Shown here: positions 7,160 through 8,822 of the stretch, piece by piece
Numbering within the stretch: position 1 is the stretch's first letter
Layout: the number at the start of each line of letters is the position of its first letter
NCBI GenBank assembly: GCA_035526665.1
Contig: DATLBY010000232.1
Location: forward strand, 1-8,822
DNA from: DATLBY01 sp035526665
Lineage (GTDB): Bacteria > Acidobacteriota > Terriglobia > Bryobacterales > Bryobacteraceae
Direction of reading: 5' to 3'
Length of the DNA stretch: 8,822 bases
Program-made: the position numbers and the translations under genes
The notes under the pieces: model-generated
Seen by the model: only the letters and a program-made list of their open reading frames with translations
Databases searched by the model: none
What the model was told of the DNA's origin: nothing

Positions 7160-7185
7160 GGTACTAAGTAAACACCCTTAGTTCC
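7160..7185. repeat. Imperfect inverted repeat in the PBP-TPR spacer
   Basis: GGTACTAAG and CTTAGTTCC face each other across an 8-nt loop, pairing 8 of 9 positions with one T-T mismatch. It lies 37 bp after the PBP stop and 22 bp upstream of the -35 box for the next gene. No T-run follows, so it is a poor intrinsic terminator on either strand. It could be an operator or mRNA hairpin, or chance. The rest of the 182-bp spacer (7124-7305) holds the promoter listed separately and no ORF. Confidence 0.35.
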
Positions 7186-7207
7186 CTCCTGAAATAGCCG
7201 TAAGATA

Positions 7208-7236
7208 TTGATATGGCGAGACTTTTCCACTACACT
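7208..7236 (+). promoter_or_regulatory. Predicted sigma70-type promoter for the TPR gene
   Basis: TTGATA (5 of 6 to the -35 consensus, 7208-7213) is separated by 17 bp from TACACT (4 of 6 to the -10 consensus, 7231-7236). Spacing is optimal. Transcription would start near 7243, leaving a leader of about 60 nt before the ATG at 7306. This suggests the TPR gene is transcribed separately from the PBP gene. No experimental support; judged by consensus match only. Confidence 0.55.
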
Positions 7237-7305
7237 TGGCCTTAGCCGGTATGGTGTGGACGTGTCCCGACTTGCGTCTCTGCCGCTGGCTTTCGGCACG
7301 ATTCT

Positions 7306-8508
7306 ATGAAAGTGAACGGCAAATCAAGCTCCTTGGACGCTCGTAGACTCGGCGTTCTGATTGCGCTGGCGGCAATCTTTTTCGCTCACCGCCTGAACGC
7401 TCAGGAAAAAGAGTTTCTCCCGCAACCGGTCACTCCCGAGAGCCAGTTTCTCGAACTCGTCGATTTGGAAAGCGACCTCGAAAAACAGCAGACACTCATG
7501 GGCCTCTTCCTGGCCCAGTTTCCCAAGTATGAGGCGCTGGCGGCCATCTACTCCCAGATGCAGGCAAACTGTGTAAAGCTCGGCAAATTCGAGGATGCTC
7601 TGCAATTCGGGGGAAAGCTGCTTCTCATCGATTCGGAAGACACGGAAGCCGTAAAACTGAACATCGAGGCCGCGGAGGGAAAGAAGGACCCGGACCTGGT
7701 CAAAAAATGGAAGGACCGGTTAGCATTTCTCACGCAAACAGATCTGGTGGAAACAGTGACTGCGACCTCCACCGTGCGCTCGCCTTACGTCGAAGGGGGT
7801 GACCCGATTCCCACGGCACTGCCAGGTTCCCCCCAGGCGCAGATGTCCCCCAGGGCAAAGGCCCGCCAGGAAGCCGCCCTATTCAACCGTGCCTTGGAGG
7901 AGCAGGATGCCCATAAGAAGCTCGAATTGCTTGACCAGTTCGCCGGAATGTTTCCGCAGTCCATTCATCTGAACAAGGTCGTGTACCTGAACTTCCTCAC
8001 CTATCGCAAACTCGGTGACGATAAAGGGGCCCTGGCGATCGCCGAATCCATTCTGGTGAAGGATCAGACCCGCGAGGATGTGGTTCTGTTTGCCATGGCC
8101 AACTATTTCGCGGAACGGCGGAATCTCGATAAAGTGCTCGCCTATTCCACGATGCTGCTCGACCTGATCAACGGAAAACCGAAGCCCGACAGCATGACGG
8201 ACGCCGAGTGGAGCAAGCAAAAGGAAACCATCACGGTCCAGACCCACTGGATGGCGGGAAATACCTATATGCACCTGGAACGGTGGGCGGCCGCCGACAA
8301 GGAGATTCGCGCCACGCTGCCACTGGCCGCCGGGAATGCTTCCATGACCGCCGGGCTTCTGACCTCGCTGGCCTGGGCCAACTACAAGCTCAAGAATATC
8401 CCGGAAGCGCTCAAGCTCTATCAGGATGTCTCAAATCTCGGCCCCGAATACCGTACCAACGCCACCCAGAGCATAGCGTCCATCAAAGGCGAGTATGCGC
8501 TGCAGTAG
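7306..8508 (+). CDS. Secreted TPR-like repeat protein of unknown function
   Basis: A 400-residue exported protein that I cannot assign to a named family. The N-terminus carries a signal peptide: basic stretch to residue 15, hydrophobic core GVLIALAAIFFA (16-27) and a likely cleavage after LNA (30-32). The mature part is almost all helical with TPR-like units at about 78-111 (ends KLGKFEDALQFGGKLLLID), 224-257 (LTYRKLGDDKGALAIAESIL), 260-290, 313-345 and 350-380 (WANYKLKNIPEALKLYQDV). A Pro- and Gly-rich linker (about 158-182) splits it into two halves. TPR arrays usually bind partner proteins or peptides, so a periplasmic scaffold role is possible but unproven. It has its own likely promoter. 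No clear Shine-Dalgarno sequence precedes the ATG. The stop lies 2 bp from that of the convergent gene. Codon use looks like the neighbours. Confidence 0.8.
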   Translation: MKVNGKSSSLDARRLGVLIALAAIFFAHRLNAQEKEFLPQPVTPESQFLELVDLESDLEKQQTLMGLFLAQFPKYEALAAIYSQMQANCVKLGKFEDALQFGGKLLLIDSEDTEAVKLNIEAAEGKKDPDLVKKWKDRLAFLTQTDLVETVTATSTVRSPYVEGGDPIPTALPGSPQAQMSPRAKARQEAALFNRALEEQDAHKKLELLDQFAGMFPQSIHLNKVVYLNFLTYRKLGDDKGALAIAESILVKDQTREDVVLFAMANYFAERRNLDKVLAYSTMLLDLINGKPKPDSMTDAEWSKQKETITVQTHWMAGNTYMHLERWAAADKEIRATLPLAAGNASMTAGLLTSLAWANYKLKNIPEALKLYQDVSNLGPEYRTNATQSIASIKGEYALQ

Positions 8509-8529
8509 GGTTACGGCGCCGGCGGAACC
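8508..8529. other. GC-rich dyad at the convergent gene junction
   Basis: GGTT and AACC flank a core containing the 8-bp palindrome CGGCGCCG (8514-8521), covering both stop codons of the convergent genes. It could slow transcription from both sides, since no other terminator separates them. Pairing has mismatches and no T-run follows on either strand, so a true intrinsic terminator is doubtful. Confidence 0.25.
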
Positions 8530-8822
8530 ACAATCTTTGACTCGGCCCCGTAGCGCTTGTACTGGCTGTAACGGATCGTCAGCCGGATCCGCTGTGGCCC
8601 GGCGGTGAAATACAGAGTGTCGTCCGCGTAGGTCTGCACGGGGAACCAGAAATTACCAAACTTGGCGCGAATCGTCGTGAAATGGGGAAACAGGTTCTCC
8701 TTTTCGGGCTTGGTGCTCCGGATCTGCGGCACGGCCTGCCCTTCGCTCCGCAGAATCGAGAAATCGCGCTTGTCGATCCAGAACTGGCCGTCAAACAGGC
8801 GCTGGCCCTGCAGGATCTGGCG
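8511..8822 (-). CDS. C-terminal part of LolA-like outer membrane lipoprotein-sorting family protein
   Basis: The last 103 codons of a gene that enters from the right edge; the frame is open through base 8822, so the start is outside the window. An internal GTG at 8732 is not the real start, because the coding-like sequence continues upstream of it. Readable pieces are LFDGQFWIDKRDFSILRSEG, ENLFPHFTTIR, FWFPVQTYADDTLYF and RIRLTIRYSQYKRYG. This alternation of strand-forming segments, with a W-I-D...F...R-x-E-G hairpin followed by a W-F-P-V strand, matches the C-terminal half of LolA/LppX-fold proteins annotated as outer membrane lipoprotein-sorting proteins. If right, the full protein would be secreted and bind lipids or lipoproteins. 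The assignment rests on pattern recognition of the C-terminal half only. Confidence 0.65.
   Translation of the reverse strand, partial: RQILQGQRLFDGQFWIDKRDFSILRSEGQAVPQIRSTKPEKENLFPHFTTIRAKFGNFWFPVQTYADDTLYFTAGPQRIRLTIRYSQYKRYGAESKIVVPPAP

Noticed and set aside
1..8822. A novel defence, mobile or biosynthetic system
   Set aside because: Every large frame is accounted for by envelope or housekeeping families, apart from the TPR-like protein. There are no transposase, integrase, toxin-antitoxin, CRISPR or nuclease signatures.

Overview
This GC-rich window reads as ordinary chromosomal DNA from a diderm (outer-membrane) bacterium. The sequence shows an MCE/Mla lipid-transport operon, a PBP1B-type class A penicillin-binding protein with a UB2H-like domain, and the end of a LolA-like lipoprotein-sorting family protein. 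The wording of several proteins (the 34-residue repeats and C-terminal tail of MlaD, the DSP Walker B of MlaF, the lysine-rich insert in the PBP, the C-terminal LolA-like fragment) recalls Acidobacteriota, perhaps the Solibacter/Bryobacter group. That placement is from memory of family sequences and was not checked by any search. There is no transposase, integrase, tRNA, rRNA or CRISPR array, and no sign of recent transfer.

Layout. Bases 82-3567 on the minus strand form a tight four-gene operon, read right to left: mlaE (permease), mlaF (ATPase), mlaD (MCE substrate-binding protein) and a ChbG/HpnK-type deacetylase. Gaps are 12 bp and 10 bp, and the last pair overlaps by 4 bp (TTGA). The first and last genes start with TTG. 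Divergently, after a 60-bp gap, the plus strand carries a P1-family (DmpA-like) N-terminal-nucleophile peptidase (3628-4590), a class A PBP (preferred start 4694, end 7123), and after a 182-bp spacer with a good sigma70-type promoter, a secreted TPR-like protein of unknown role (7306-8508). A truncated gene for a LolA-like protein enters from the right edge on the minus strand (8511-8822) and converges on the TPR gene with only 2 bp between the stop codons.

How the genes fit together. MlaE, MlaF and MlaD should assemble in the inner membrane as an ABC lipid transporter moving phospholipids or other lipids between the membranes; mlaA, mlaB and mlaC are not present here. The translationally coupled deacetylase may act on a lipid or glycan handled by that pathway (inference). 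The PBP polymerises and cross-links peptidoglycan. The neighbourhood therefore has a loose cell-envelope theme, but I see no clear evidence of a new biological system. The most notable details are a Ser in place of the catalytic Glu in the MlaF Walker B motif, five tandem repeats of exactly 34 residues in MlaD, and the coupling of a deacetylase to a lipid transporter.
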